DNA of 64,000 nt, from the NCBI RefSeq assembly GCF_040581485.1, contig NC_090129.1, positions 3,272,501 to 3,336,500 on the forward strand, in the 5' to 3' direction. This DNA is from Linepithema humile. Its lineage: Eukaryota; Arthropoda; Insecta; Hymenoptera; Formicidae. The notes below the pieces were generated by a model, which was not told the origin of the DNA, did not search any database, and was given only the letters and a program-made list of their open reading frames with translations. Numbering within the stretch: position 1 is the stretch's first letter; each line of letters begins with the position of its first letter. Made by a program: the position numbers and the translations under genes. Of this stretch, positions 32,531-44,800 are shown in pieces.

Positions 32531-34975
32531 TTATATATTTTTCCAGTTCTGCAAATGTCAAATCAAAATCTAATAAACGTGCGCCGGACCTCGAAATGCA
32601 CCTGTTATCGTTTCATAAAAGCATTAAAATATTTGTAACGTAAACCGTGCGATCTCTTTTCACTCCGGGGCGGAGAAAAAAAAAAAAAAAAAAAAAAGGG
32701 CAATGCTGTAAAAACCATTTGCGAAACGTCAATATTAGTAATCGTGGTGGTAAATAAAATTTAGCAATTTTCATTTCCATGGCAACCGTCCCGTGGAGCG
32801 CGCATACCGATGGCGGTATAAAATTCCGAAACTCTCCTCTCGGCGAGGAAATCGAATAAATTCTCGAAGAGGCTTTTACATTATTGTGTCTCGAGAGGCA
32901 CAAGAGGGTGCACCGCCACTGCGAGCGTTTTATATAATTAAGACGGTGGGAGGCAGGGAGTAAAGCGCCTGAAGTAAAGCGCTGAAATTATCAGTGTGGG
33001 ATATAAAAGGAACGTCGAAGGGGAACGCGAATTAAATATTCCACTTCCCCGCGCGCGGTTCCTCGGATGGTTAAATAGTTGCTCGCGAAAAACCGTCGCG
33101 CGAGACGACTCCGCAATTTCTAAACGCGCAAATTGACATTTGCTTTAGCACAGCTTCAAAGATTTGCAAAAATGCGTCGAATGCGACGTACGTGCGACGA
33201 GAGACGAGGAGCAGCGCAAAGAATAAATTTCGCGTAATGAGAATTAACGCGCAGCATCCTACTTGGCCGTGTTTTCGTGTTTGACGCACTTGTTTCATGC
33301 AAATTCTCGCGGGAGCGTGCACGCGCCGACGTGTGTGCGCTAAATGGAAAAATGGCAAAACTCGGCGAGCAGAACCGAAACGAACTTTACGAGTTTGCGC
33401 GTAAACTAATTACACCTCTCTCTCTCTTTCTCTCCCTCGCCCGCCTCGTTTTAATTAATTCAGCCCGCGAAAGTATGACGAGTCAGATAACTTAAGATTG
33501 AATGAATAAAACGGATAAATCCCGCATAAATTCCGAATGAGCTTTTCCTTTAATTAAATGGGATATAAGAAAAGCAGGGCGAAGCGACTTCGCGAAAAGG
33601 AAATCCGATTTATTTAAAAAATTTTAATTGGATGTTTAATTGGAATCGGAAAGATTAATATTAAGATAATTATCGGGGCGCAATAATGAATTTCCGATTT
33701 GACAACAACAATCGCTTTCCGCGAAAATATAATTAGGCGATCGGATTAACGTGTCGATCGGAAGAGCGAGCCGTGCAGTCGAATCGGGTTCTATGTTTTT
33801 CAATTTTTCACGCGAGATAATATTTTCGTCGTTTTTCGTAACACTCGCGAGAATTATCGCGCGGCGGCTTCACCTCGCGCTCGCGCGCGCCGTTTCAACG
33901 CAATTACTCCACTTCGGTAATGAGAATATTGGAGGAAAAGGAACTTTTATCGCGTTACACCGTGAAACTTCGTTAGCGCGCGCATCTGGGCCATCTGACC
34001 TCATCGAAATTACTTCTGATATCGGACGGCGGCGCTTTTACCGCCGGCCGGCGCTCCCGTTGAACGTTACTCGCATTTTATAATGTATTTATCACTTCGC
34101 AATGCTCTGTCAAAATTTACCCTGCGAATTGTAACTCCATTGACGTAGAACGCGATTCGCCATTCCCGCGAGACTCCGGACGATGCATCCGAGAGCTGCC
34201 GAGCATTCGACGAATTCGCATGCACGGCATTTACGCGCGGAATTTTACCGTATCGCCCATATGTACTGCACAACGTGAGAGAAAATACCGATAGAGTGAG
34301 AGAAAGAGAGAGAGGGAGAGAGAAAGAGTTGTTTTTCGAGATCACTGAGCTGTCGCAAAAAAATCTACTCTTATTTTAAGCACGTCGCGTTTGACCTCGT
34401 TGCGCAGCTCGCCACCTTTCCGAGGCTGCCTCGCAGTAATTTTTCAAAAAAATGTAAAAAATTCACTCTCCGACGATTTTTTCCCCCGGCGACCATTCCG
34501 ATTGCCTTTATACGTCGCGCGGCTTGCATCGCTTCCGACATTTGTCTCGATTTGTCGCGAATCGTATCGTCCTCGCGTTGTTCCGCGGCGGCGTACCGCG
34601 GCTGTAAGAGAAAAACGATCCGCTGAGATTCGGTTTGTGCCGCGGGAGATCAACGGGTGAGAAGGGGAGGGGGGGAGAGGGGAGGGGGCCGTCGCGTTTG
34701 CGTGCGCACGGCCGTGAGTAGTCGTCGAGCGGGCGGCGCTGTGAGTAATTAATATGATTGAATCCTCGAGGGGGCGAGGGGGGGAGGGCTCGTGCAGCTT
34801 TGAGGCTTTCGTTTCGCGGCCGATGACGCGCGCGCGGAGAGAGAGCGGAAGAGTGGGCGACTCGAAGCACGAGGGGGGCAGGGTGCGGCGAGGTTGCTGG
34901 CAGGGTTGCTACGAACGATCAATAAATGCCGCTGCTAGCATCCACCCCTGGACCCACGTCGTCTCTCCCACGTGT

Positions 34976-34977
<2 letters not shown>

Positions 34978-35029
<52 letters not shown>
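34978..35029. repeat. (CT)26 microsatellite
   Basis: Uninterrupted CT dinucleotides over about 52 bp. Confidence 0.95.
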
Positions 35030-35032
<3 letters not shown>

Positions 35033-35518
35033 TATACTTTTGCACGGCGCGCCTCGAGGCCCTTTCCCTCGCTCGCGGGGGTGTACGCGCTAGTCGATAC
35101 GACGAAAGAAAAAAAAATCCGCCCTTGCGTCTGTGTATATCCGTACGAAGCTGCGGGATCGTCTCGTGAGAGAATCCCGACTCGGCGACGGTGACGCGAA
35201 AACGACGTCCGCGCTGGTCGAAAACGTACGCTCGCACATCCGTACGGCCGCGCGCGTTTGGAAAACGGTGTCGCCGAGAGAGAAAGGTGGAGCCGCGCGA
35301 TGCTCGATTGATTTTCTCGCTAAGAGCCGACGAGGGGGACCCCGATTTTTGCGCCGGCACGGCGTGAGAAATTGAAGGGTTCGCTGCGAGAACGAGGAGC
35401 AGTCCGTGTCGTTTGTAAGGTCCGCTTTAAAGCGCCAGATCGTCGCTAAATGGGCCTCACAAATTACAGACTTACCTCGCTCTTGCATCCTGCGCATTCA
35501 ATTCTGACGTGTTCAGAT

Positions 35519-35575
35519 AGAGAGAGAAAGAGAAAGAGAGGAAGGGTGAGAGAGACAGAGAAAGAGAGAGGGATG
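35519..35575. repeat. GA-rich microsatellite
   Basis: Imperfect GA and GAAA repeats. Confidence 0.85.
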
Positions 35576-36565
35576 AGAGTGGAAAGTAGAAGGGCGAGAT
35601 TTTAGCCTAATCTTAATTTCGGTCGACATACAAATTACACGAAGGAATACCGGATTTCGGATAGGATTAAGCGACGAACGGGTGAAGAACTCGGCGTTCG
35701 GGATTATTCAACATTTTCTGAAAGTGACAGCCCGTTCGCGTGCGTGGCGAGCAATTGAATCGACTCGCTCTCGCTCTTTTCCACGTCGCGCATCCGAGCC
35801 GTAAATCACGAGTACTTAAAGCGTAATTAAGCCGCATTAACTTTACAAGGCGGGCGGCGATGCGGGAGGCAAGATCGAAAGATCGTATTGCGAAGATTAA
35901 AACGTTCGAGTTGTCGTTCATTTTTATTTGCAAAAATTGTTTAATGTTGAAAGCAACTTAAAAAAACAATGTGCCAAAAGAGCCTTTATGCATAAGTAAT
36001 ATCTTTGTGAAATTGTAAAGAATAACATTATAAAATGATAGATTCAAATTGAACGGTTAGTCGACAGCGTGAATGGCGGAACGGTTAAAATTTGAAATAT
36101 CGAATTCAAGCCATTTCAACCGAAATTTGCGATTTTTGGGAAATTTTAATAATCATGAGAGGAAGCTTGAGTAATCAATGGAGAGAAATTCGCGGTGAAT
36201 CGCCGATTTCGGCGCATTGTTATGCGCATGTAACGCAATAACCGCGTCGTTACAATACATATAACAATTTCCTCTCGTATAATAAACGCCCGTTTACCGG
36301 GGGCTGAAGGCGAGAAATATCGTCGGCGTAAAGACCTTCCTCGCACGCGGAGGTTTATTAAACTTGGAAAGAAGAATAGCGGCGGAAATTAAAGCGTATA
36401 CCGCGTCGAGCGTTTCGTAAATAACTCCGCCAATAAGTTCTTACGGATTCCGGAAACGGCGGGTCGCGGCGAAAGGCGGTGAGAAAACGAACCGAGTTCA
36501 CGTCCTCCTTGGAAAACGTCAACGTCGAGGAAGAAAACGGAGGAAATGCAACATTGACGTGAAAA

Positions 36566-36600
36566 AAGAGAGAGAAGAGAGAGAGAGAGAGAGAGAAAGG
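36566..36600. repeat. GA-rich microsatellite
   Basis: Imperfect GA repeat followed by purine-rich sequence to about 36670. Confidence 0.8.
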
Positions 36601-36714
36601 AAGGCGGGGGGAGAGGCGAGGAAAAAGAGGCGGGAAAAGGGGCATAAAAGTGGAACGAGGCTGAATAATAGAATGAGAGAAACGTAAAGTAAGAAGAAAC
36701 ATTATACACGGAGA

Positions 36715-36870
36715 GAGACAGGTGTGAATGCAGCCCTGGCACAGGCTGGGAGAGTCAGTCAAATGCACTAGAGAACCACAGTCGCATAACCCAACGAGTA
36801 AAGCAACAGTGATTAAGGTGTGGTGTTTACACAACGTACTTCTCTTCAGGCGAGTTACTTGGGATTCAAA
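36715..36870. promoter_or_regulatory. Candidate enhancer (T-box, Runt and forkhead motifs)
   Basis: A CpG-poor island inside CpG-rich sequence, with AGGTGTGA (36720-36727, T-box half-site), AACCACA (36774-36780, Runt/Runx) and TGTTTAC (36824-36830, forkhead). Motif matches this short arise by chance; the combination and the different base composition are the only evidence. Confidence 0.25.
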
Positions 36871-38399
36871 TCAACGCTCTCGCAGGACTAATGACGCCAG
36901 CAAACAGGACTACCGCCGCGTTTGTGCCTGCCGCGACCCGGCGCGAGAGAGCGCGCGACGGTACCGTCGGTGCGCCGCGAGACACCCGTTACATTCGTCC
37001 GTCTCTCGTCCGGGGGCGGCCGCGGCTCTGGGATATACACAGGGTGGCCCGAAGAAACGAGCGTTTATCGAAAATTGAATTCGTGTGAGAGAATGTGAAA
37101 TATTATGTGTAAAAAAAAAAAAAAAATTCCAGGCGGAAACGGGGTTTAGATACGCCAAATTAGACACCCCGCGCGATATCCCGAAATATATTTGCATAAT
37201 AAATAATCCGGCTTAAACGCGATACGCGACGTAAATAAAATTAAAGATAGTGATTTTATCTCGGAGAGATAACATCGTCCCCGATACGTCTCGCGTGCCG
37301 AGGATGCATTCGGCGTTAATTCGCGCTGAGTTATTATTATATTATCGCACGCTGGAGCTAATTAGGATTATCTCGATAAACGGCGACGCGGGAATCCCGA
37401 TCGACGGCTCGATTCGGCTGAATGAAATAAAAATCAAAGCAAAAAGTGAGAAACAAAAAAGGAGCTCGCTCCAATTCGCTCGAGCGCACGTACGAAGCTG
37501 AAAATCTCCCGCGTGTTCTCTCTCTCTCGCGTTATCGATCCGCAGCTTACGCGCTCGCACACGTGCGGAAGGGGTCTCTCTCTGTCTCGCGAGGGGGTGA
37601 AAAAGTTCCTCCGCCATATCCCAGGGTTGCGAATGCGAAAATCGTCGCGCGCCGCGCGGTTGGCGATCAAAAATTCTCCTTGAAGCGGTGAATGAAAAGA
37701 GGCGCATTCTCGCATCGAGGTAATACAGGTGACACAATACGTGTTTCTTGCTCTACACAGATATATGTAAGACTCCGATCGGCAAAAGGTAATTCGATCG
37801 GCCTCGACTCATGTGCCGGCTCGCATCGAATGTATGATGATTTCCATGCACTAAAGAGATATATTATATATTCGTTCCAGAAGTATATAACAATAACGAT
37901 TACGGTCTCCGAACGAAAGCCATTCAAAGATACTTTCCGAGCAAATGGTGTGAGTGAGTAATACGCCAAAAAGGAGATGCAGAGATTAGTATATATATAA
38001 TATATATATATATATGTATATAAACGTGAGCTCTCTACTTTCACATATCTCGCAAGAGATTCACACTACCTACGGGACACGATTATAGTGATTTCAACAC
38101 TGTTTCTCAATGCCGGTACGCGGGATGCCGCGACTCTACTATCGCGATTTCGCGACTCCGATAACGACTCGGCGCGACGCGATGTTTTCTTTCCGAACCA
38201 CCCCGTAGAGACCGACAAAACTAATTCGTCTATCTGCAATCGCTTTCACCGAGCGCCGAAGCTTTTACTTTCGTCAAAAGTTCTTTTGTTTCGTTTTTTT
38301 TTTGTTTTTTTTACGAACAGTTACCATCTCTTGTCGCGACGATAGCTATTTCGTTCTCCGGAATGAAACAACGGGCTTTCTTCAAATAATCACGCACGT

Positions 38400-38929
38400 C
38401 AATGGTTCTCAAACTGCGCTTCCTTGTAGGTCCAGATTGACACGCAAAATTTTATTTTAAAAAATTGTCATTTAGAAAATATAAATTTTAAAACGTATCC
38501 CAAAACTACACAAATAATTTTAATGTAAAATTAGAATTTAAAAAAATCTCGGAACATTTTTAAACCGTTAAATGCCTATAAACACGAGGACTATAGGTTA
38601 TCTGAAATATTTATTCGGAAAATATGAAATGTATGAAATAGCTTAGCTTGCAAAAATTCTTAATTGTTCGAAATGAGATATAAATTTTATAATAACCAGT
38701 TCTAATTTCCAGTTTTATTTATCGGACATTCTGTTTTATTGTTCTTGCAATTATAACGCGACTCTCTTATCTCTAACTGTTAAAAACAGTCGTGGGAGTC
38801 GTTAACTTCAACGATTCGGCGACGATTGTCGAATGTAACGACACAATAAAATTTAACTATTCAGCGAGCGATGTTCTTCGTCATGCGCGTTATTCCCGGC
38901 AGTAAAAGACCAAAGTATGAGAACCACTG
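38400..38929. mobile_element. Old non-autonomous hAT-like element
   Basis: The left end CAATGGTTCTCAAACTGCGC and the right end, read in reverse complement CAGTGGTTCTCATACTTTGG, are terminal inverted repeats of the CAGTGGTTCTCAAACT type, a well-known hAT (Charlie-like) end. The 530-bp interior is AT-rich with no ORF. An 8-bp target duplication is not evident (ACGCACGT against AATCGTCC), so either the flanks have diverged or an end is misplaced by a few bases. Confidence 0.65.
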
Positions 38930-39206
38930 AATCGTCCCACACACACGTCGGGCAACGTTAACGCGTGCGTTATTACAGTGCAGTAGTAGAAACGTTTCGG
39001 CGTTGATCGACGCGTCCGCGAGTGCTTGGGAAAAAATACCATCGATGAATCGCGGGGACTATTTTCACGCGACGACGATCGTTTAATAATTTAGTTAGTC
39101 GACAAAAGCCCGGCGATGGATGCGCGTGTGATACTTTACGAGCGCGAGTATCGTTTGCCGAGGACGCGATCAATTGAATCGAAACGATCTTCTCTCTTTT
39201 CTCGAG

Positions 39207-39207
39207 A

Positions 39208-39241
<34 letters not shown>
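39207..39241. repeat. (GAC)n trinucleotide repeat
   Basis: About eleven perfect GAC units, then imperfect ones to about 39270. They produce the poly-Asp, poly-Arg and poly-Val open frames here. Confidence 0.92.
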
Positions 39242-39246
<5 letters not shown>

Positions 39247-40849
39247 GCGACGATGGCGACGACGAGTCGTCCGTCTCCTCGTCGAGTTTTCTTTATTTCT
39301 CTCAAAAAATAAAGCGTACTCCCGCTTGCGGCCCACTACTAAAACTGCTGGCGGTGCTTGCACGCTCAGCGGTAACTAATTAAGGCTACGCACTGACGAC
39401 TAATTAGTGGATGCCAGGCTAAACAATCAGTAAGAAAGGTGAACGTTATGTGTACACGGTCGGGCTGTTTCTGAACGATACCTCTTCCTCTTTAAGCGGT
39501 AAATAAAATATGGAAAGAGCCGCTTCAAGAAATGTGATTTTAATTTCCAGAGAAAAAGTCTCGAAAACTTTAAATTTAATCCAGAATTTTGCATTGTTCA
39601 TATAAATTTCGAAATCTAATTTAATTTAAAACATTAAACTTAATTATCCAACTATTATTTTTATTATGTTTAAAAATATAAGATTATTTTCAATATGTAA
39701 TATATTAAAAATTGTGAAATTGGCTCTTGCACTAATAAAAGAAATCTTTTCGATAAAATTCTTATTTTTATAGTCCTGACATGGTTTTGGATATAAATTA
39801 TTTGCTATTTAAAATCTACTGTCCTAAATTGTGCAGCTATTAATTTCGAGGAAGTGCGATTTTTCAGAGACGCCCTGTATATATATTACATACTTGTGTG
39901 CCTGCTGAAATAATGTCGACGACGACGACGACACTCGCACGATTCTTTCGTATCGTGTGTGCGATTATAATTCGCGACCAAATACTCGATCTGCAGTTAA
40001 CGAGACGTTGGCTCGCCGAGAATTTCACGAGAAACGAAACACCGGCGTCGCGATTATTTATCGGGTTCACTCGCGACGAAAAGAAATGGCGAGCGACGTG
40101 GCCGACATGATCGGCGATTAATTAAAACGAGGACGGTATACCAGAATTAATTAGTTACCACTAAGTCAAAGGCGGCATTTGTTCGAGCATGCAGCAACCT
40201 TCGCCCGTTCAAAAAATTATTTGTCATGTCTCTCGCCAACTAACACACCGTGCCACGATCCATTAACATTAATCAATGACAATTAATAAACAGTTCCAAA
40301 AAAAATGATAATAATAATAGTAAGAAGAGTAATAAGTATTACAGACTGTGCCGCCATGGCAGCCCGTACGTGAAATATAGTGACAGAGAAATAACAAAAA
40401 AAGAAAAAGGAAGGAAATAATAATAAAAATATATGTAACAAAATTGTATCGAAAGAGAAGAAGAGAGAACAAAAAAAAAAAAGTGAGAAGAGCATGCTTT
40501 CTCGTGACTATTGCGTTTATTCTCGTTCGTTATTTCTGACGAGTCTTGCTGACGGTTAGCTTGTGCAATATGCATCGCGATTGAACGATACGTGAAAAAA
40601 AATAGAACGCACGAGAAAGGCAGAGAAAGAGAAAAAGAAGAAGAAGAGGAAGAAGAGACAGAGACAAAGATGAAAGAGAGAGAGAAAGAGAAAAAAAGGA
40701 AAAAACACGATACTGAAAAAGTCGCTTCCACAAACTACTTCGCAGTTTGTAATGTATACATTATGAGTGCACATATTGTTGTTAATCGTACGATACTGCC
40801 AGGACGGATTACCATACGTGTGAAATTACAATATAATAAATATGCGTCC

Positions 40850-40865
40850 GCGCGTATATACGCGC
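40850..40865. repeat. 16-bp palindrome with partial second copy
   Basis: GCGCGTATATACGCGC is a perfect palindrome; CGTATATACGCGC recurs about 30 bp downstream. Confidence 0.8.
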
Positions 40866-40924
40866 TTTAGCGTTTCGTGCGGACGTATATACGCGCAGGC
40901 ACACACATATGCGTATCGGTATAA

Positions 40925-41280
40925 ATATATATATATCACCATATATATATATCTATTTATATATATATATTATGTAATGTATATATATATTCACAGGTGA
41001 ATCTCATATGAAGGCAAGCCAAGGCCACGACATGAGACGTGCAAATTAAAAAAGGTAATAATATTAAAAAGAAGCAAGTAAAAAATTCTCTCCCAAAACC
41101 GCTCCAACCACAACCAAGCACAACCACAGGCAAGATACGGGCCTTTATGTCAACGAGACAGTCATCAACCAGTGAATGTGGCGCATTACCGTGATTATTA
41201 TATGTAATAGTAACAATTTAAAAAAAAAAAAGATATCTATATATATATAATGTATGTATATGTATATATATATATATACG
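40925..41280. repeat. TA-rich microsatellites flanking a unique segment
   Basis: TA repeats at about 40925-40995 and 41235-41280. The unique segment between them (about 41000-41215) has two AACCACA motifs at 41106-41112 and 41122-41128. Confidence 0.75.
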
Positions 41281-41837
41281 TATGAGGTATACGAAAGGCG
41301 GGTTAATCGACGATGGAGATGGGGGGAGGAGAGGGGGGGGGGAAAAGGAAAATATGAAAGGCGGAGGCAGGGAGCCTGCCGGTTGCGTGCTGGATTCGAT
41401 CTCGACTAACCCGATTAACCGATTCTCGTCGACGATACCGCGCGGCTCCCAGCCGCGTTGAACGTGAAAGGGAATCGTTAACCGCATGGCTAATCGATGT
41501 CGGGCGCATCCGGCTCTCGTGGGATGCGGGACCCTCGAGAGAAGGGCCCCCGGCAGGACTCGGCAGGAGCGAGAGATTATTAAGGAGGGATGTACGAGTC
41601 GATCGGTGTCGTCCCGATTAACCGAACTAGTGGCGTGAGTGATCAGCTATAGTAAACGTACAGAGAGGACATACACGCAAAAACAAAGCGCGCGACGATG
41701 CGGCCGCGGAGGGGGGGCGGGAGGGAAAAGGGGCGGCCGGCAATGGATTAATCGATTAATCAGTGTTTCTCGAAACACGGAGTCTTGAAGGCGGCCCCGG
41801 CGGGCAGGCGGGACGAGACTGTGAAAGCGACCAAAGT

Positions 41838-41876
41838 GTGTGTGTGTGTGTGTATGTATGTATGTGTGTATGTAGT
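41838..41876. repeat. (GT)n / GTAT microsatellite
   Basis: GT dinucleotides turning into GTAT repeats. Confidence 0.9.
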
Positions 41877-44800
41877 GTGCCAAAAGAGGTGGTTAATGAT
41901 CATTAATTAATTATATACGACATACTCGTTCAAGTCATTCATACGGAATTATTATATACGTGACGTAAATACCTCATGCTTTTACCACTGGACAGATAGA
42001 TTAAAAGCCCTATTAAAGGCCCTAAGATTAAAAGCTACCAGGCGAGACTTTCGGAGATTCTTGGGGAGGTTCCTTGTTTCCGAGAAACTTTTCGCGACGC
42101 GCCTCTTTGTCTCGAAAACCCAACATTCGCGTCTCTGAGAACGAACGAAGATCGATTTACGCGCACTTATTACGTACAATATATTTCTCGCGAAAAGTTT
42201 TTAAAATAATTATACTTTTTTCTAAGGACTAAGTTCACACACACACGTCTCTAGATTTCGTTTAATTAACGCCGAGAGATCTCTTGACAATTAAAGTGAG
42301 GACGCAGGGTTGAGAAAAGAGGCACGTCCAAGCGGGTTCTCGTCCGTTTCGTACAAGTATGACGCAGATTCTACGCGGGTTCGCAACTCTTGCGCATTCC
42401 GTGCCTACGCTTCATCTCACGTTCATTGCTGTTACTTGTTACTCGCTTAGTTTCGCTCGTTTTATATTTTCTTTCTTTTTGTGGGAAGGGGGCCGTACCT
42501 TTCGGAAACCCTCGCAATCGTGGCCTCTTATTCGATTATCGCTCATGTCTTCGGCGTGTCTCCGAGAGTCCTTTTCATCGGATAGCAGCGCGGGCTCTTC
42601 TTCCTCCTTTTTGGCCTTCGCGTCGCGATAGAAACCGCTGGATTCGGCCGTTCTCTTCTTCGATGTCCCGCTCCGTCGTTTCCTGCTTCGTTCATGCCGT
42701 CGCAGTATCACAGGGCGTTTCAGTCGTAGAAGCGCTCATTATTGCTTTTCATAGCGCGTTCACGGAAGATGGATTTCGTTTTGCTCAAGTAAGATCTTTC
42801 ATGTGTCTTCCAGCGTAATCAACGTTTTTGTTGAAATAACTTTGCTTCAGAAACCTCGACGATTTTGATGAAGACTTCCAGTTTAGACTTGCTTTCGTTT
42901 TCGCTTCTCCGAGCGAAAAGCCCTGCGTGATGTTACGTGCAATTTTCTCGTCCCGTGGATCGCAATCGTAAATTAAAACAATCGCGCAAGAAGACAACAA
43001 AAATCGAAAGAGCAAGAAAACAGGAAACAAAAGAAAGAAAAATGACAACGTGTCTACATTCGCAGCGATCGTAACGAATGATGAAGAAAATTCACGCGGC
43101 ATGCAGAATATTACAATTGAAAATTTCAGAAGATTTGATCTCACGGAAAATCTTAGCATCGCGCGATAGATTTTAAACGAATGCAAAGAGCTTGCATCCG
43201 CGTTTGATTATGCGGTATTAAATTTTTCTTTCTATTTTTCAACTTTCAAAACTTTTCTAAAGTTTTCTGATTACGATTACATTGATAATTCTAAGCAGTA
43301 TTTTGATTTTCGCAGTTTCTTCTTTCTTTTTTTTGAATCTCGCACGATACTACAGATTCTCCCGCTACGATGTTCAATTACAAATGAATCCATGTTCACG
43401 GCACGGTTAATTGTTACTAAGCGGCACGACGCGGACTAATCAAAGTAAAAAGCCTACACAGCATGCGTCATCGAAATTGTCGTCATCGGTAAGTAAATTC
43501 GCGTATTTTTCGATTAAAAAAAAAAAAAAAAAGTTAAATTCTTTGCAGCACGCTGGCGTTCGTCCTACATCGAAGGTATCGATACGTAATGGATTCAGAG
43601 GAAGATAAAAAGCTCTTAACGATCGGTAGTTTGTCGTAACGCGAGGTCTTCGGCGGAAAAACCCGTTGCGCGAGTGCAACGCAATATAAAACTCGAGCAA
43701 CTCGACTCCGCGATCGATAAAATTCTGGTTCGCAGTCGTACGATTTTTCTTTTCGGCAGAGATCTCGAAAACATTGTCTTTGCGAATCAACGGCGATCTA
43801 AGTTTGAAAATTATTCAAGATTCGCTCGAGCTTCGCGCGTCTAATGGACGTCGGACGTCGCGCGGAGGTAATAAAATCTTCCGCGTCGGGGGAGAAGCGA
43901 GTCTTTTCCTTTCCCGGCGGCAATATCAATTTTCCTCGCACGTTTCCGACGTGGCCGCGACAGCGCGACTGAAGTGAAAGAATTCTGACACGACGTAAAA
44001 TTGGAGAAAAGAACGGACCGGGAGGACAACGGGAGAAGCGTGCGAGGGGTGGGAGGGAAAGGGCGCGGGTGGGCGATGCAAAATGGAATGAAAATTGTTA
44101 GGGGATGCGGAATGCTTCGCGAACTGCGCCACGAAGTAGTAATATCGTCGCGAGAGGCGCGACGGGGGGACAGGTGAAGGGACAGAGAAACGGGGCAATC
44201 CAGGAAGAGAGAAAGGACCCCGGGCTTCCGGCTTTTCCTTGGAAACGACGAGAGCAGCCGGTCTCTACTCCGCGTGTTCTTTTTTCGTTATCCCATCGCT
44301 AAATTGACGTCCACAGTCGTGCGCTCGAGCGTCACTTGTGACGGAAAATTTCAAGCCGGGGTGACTGGCTCGAAAGCGACGCGCGACACACAGAAATTTT
44401 TCCTTAACACGCGAATCGCTCGGCTCGAGAGGACAAAGGGCGACGATTGCAGTATTTTCGCGAGCGCGATTTCAAGAGTGGATCCGCCAGATGCGCGCCG
44501 AAGGACGACATTTCGATGAATAAATGGAGAACAGAGCGCGCCCGCGGAAATATCTCGACTATTCGCGACGGAAAGTTTAGAAGCGAGTGTGGAGATACTT
44601 CCGCGGCAAAACCGGAAAGTGTGCGAAATGAACACGTCGACGGAACGATCGCATAGTTAAATGGGAAGAGAGAAATGGCGAGATAGACAGGCGGAGTCAC
44701 GGCGATAGAATCGCACTCGGTTCACCCGCCTCTCTATTCTACTCAAATTATTTTCAAAGATTATTATTTTACGATCGAACGAGATTCAACGATGAATTTT

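Larger units (their letters stand above)
34380..35580. promoter_or_regulatory. CpG-rich block with GA/CT tracts, candidate promoter region
   Basis: The block is visibly richer in G, C and CpG than the surrounding intron and contains GA/CT repeats at 34978-35029 and 35519-35575, with another at 34296-34328 just outside. Such GAGA tracts are bound by GAGA factor in flies and are common at promoters. Many overlapping frames are open on both strands because of the base composition; none is convincing. A role as an alternative promoter of the minus-strand gene is inference. Confidence 0.3.
29346..38399. other. Long intron or 5' region, no gene recognised
   Basis: AT-rich intron-like sequence to about 34.3 kb, then a CpG-rich, GAGA-repeat-rich zone to about 37.6 kb. 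Poly-A at about 32672-32697. Open frames at 30327-30633 exist on both strands and cannot be assigned. No RRM exon was found on either strand by eye. Confidence 0.5.

Noticed and set aside
34935..35360. Long Arg/Glu-rich and Leu/Ser-rich frames across the CT repeat
   Set aside because: Translation of the microsatellite and of CpG-rich DNA on both strands.
39136..39383. Poly-Asp and poly-Arg frames
   Set aside because: Produced by the GAC trinucleotide repeat; open on both strands without any other coding evidence.
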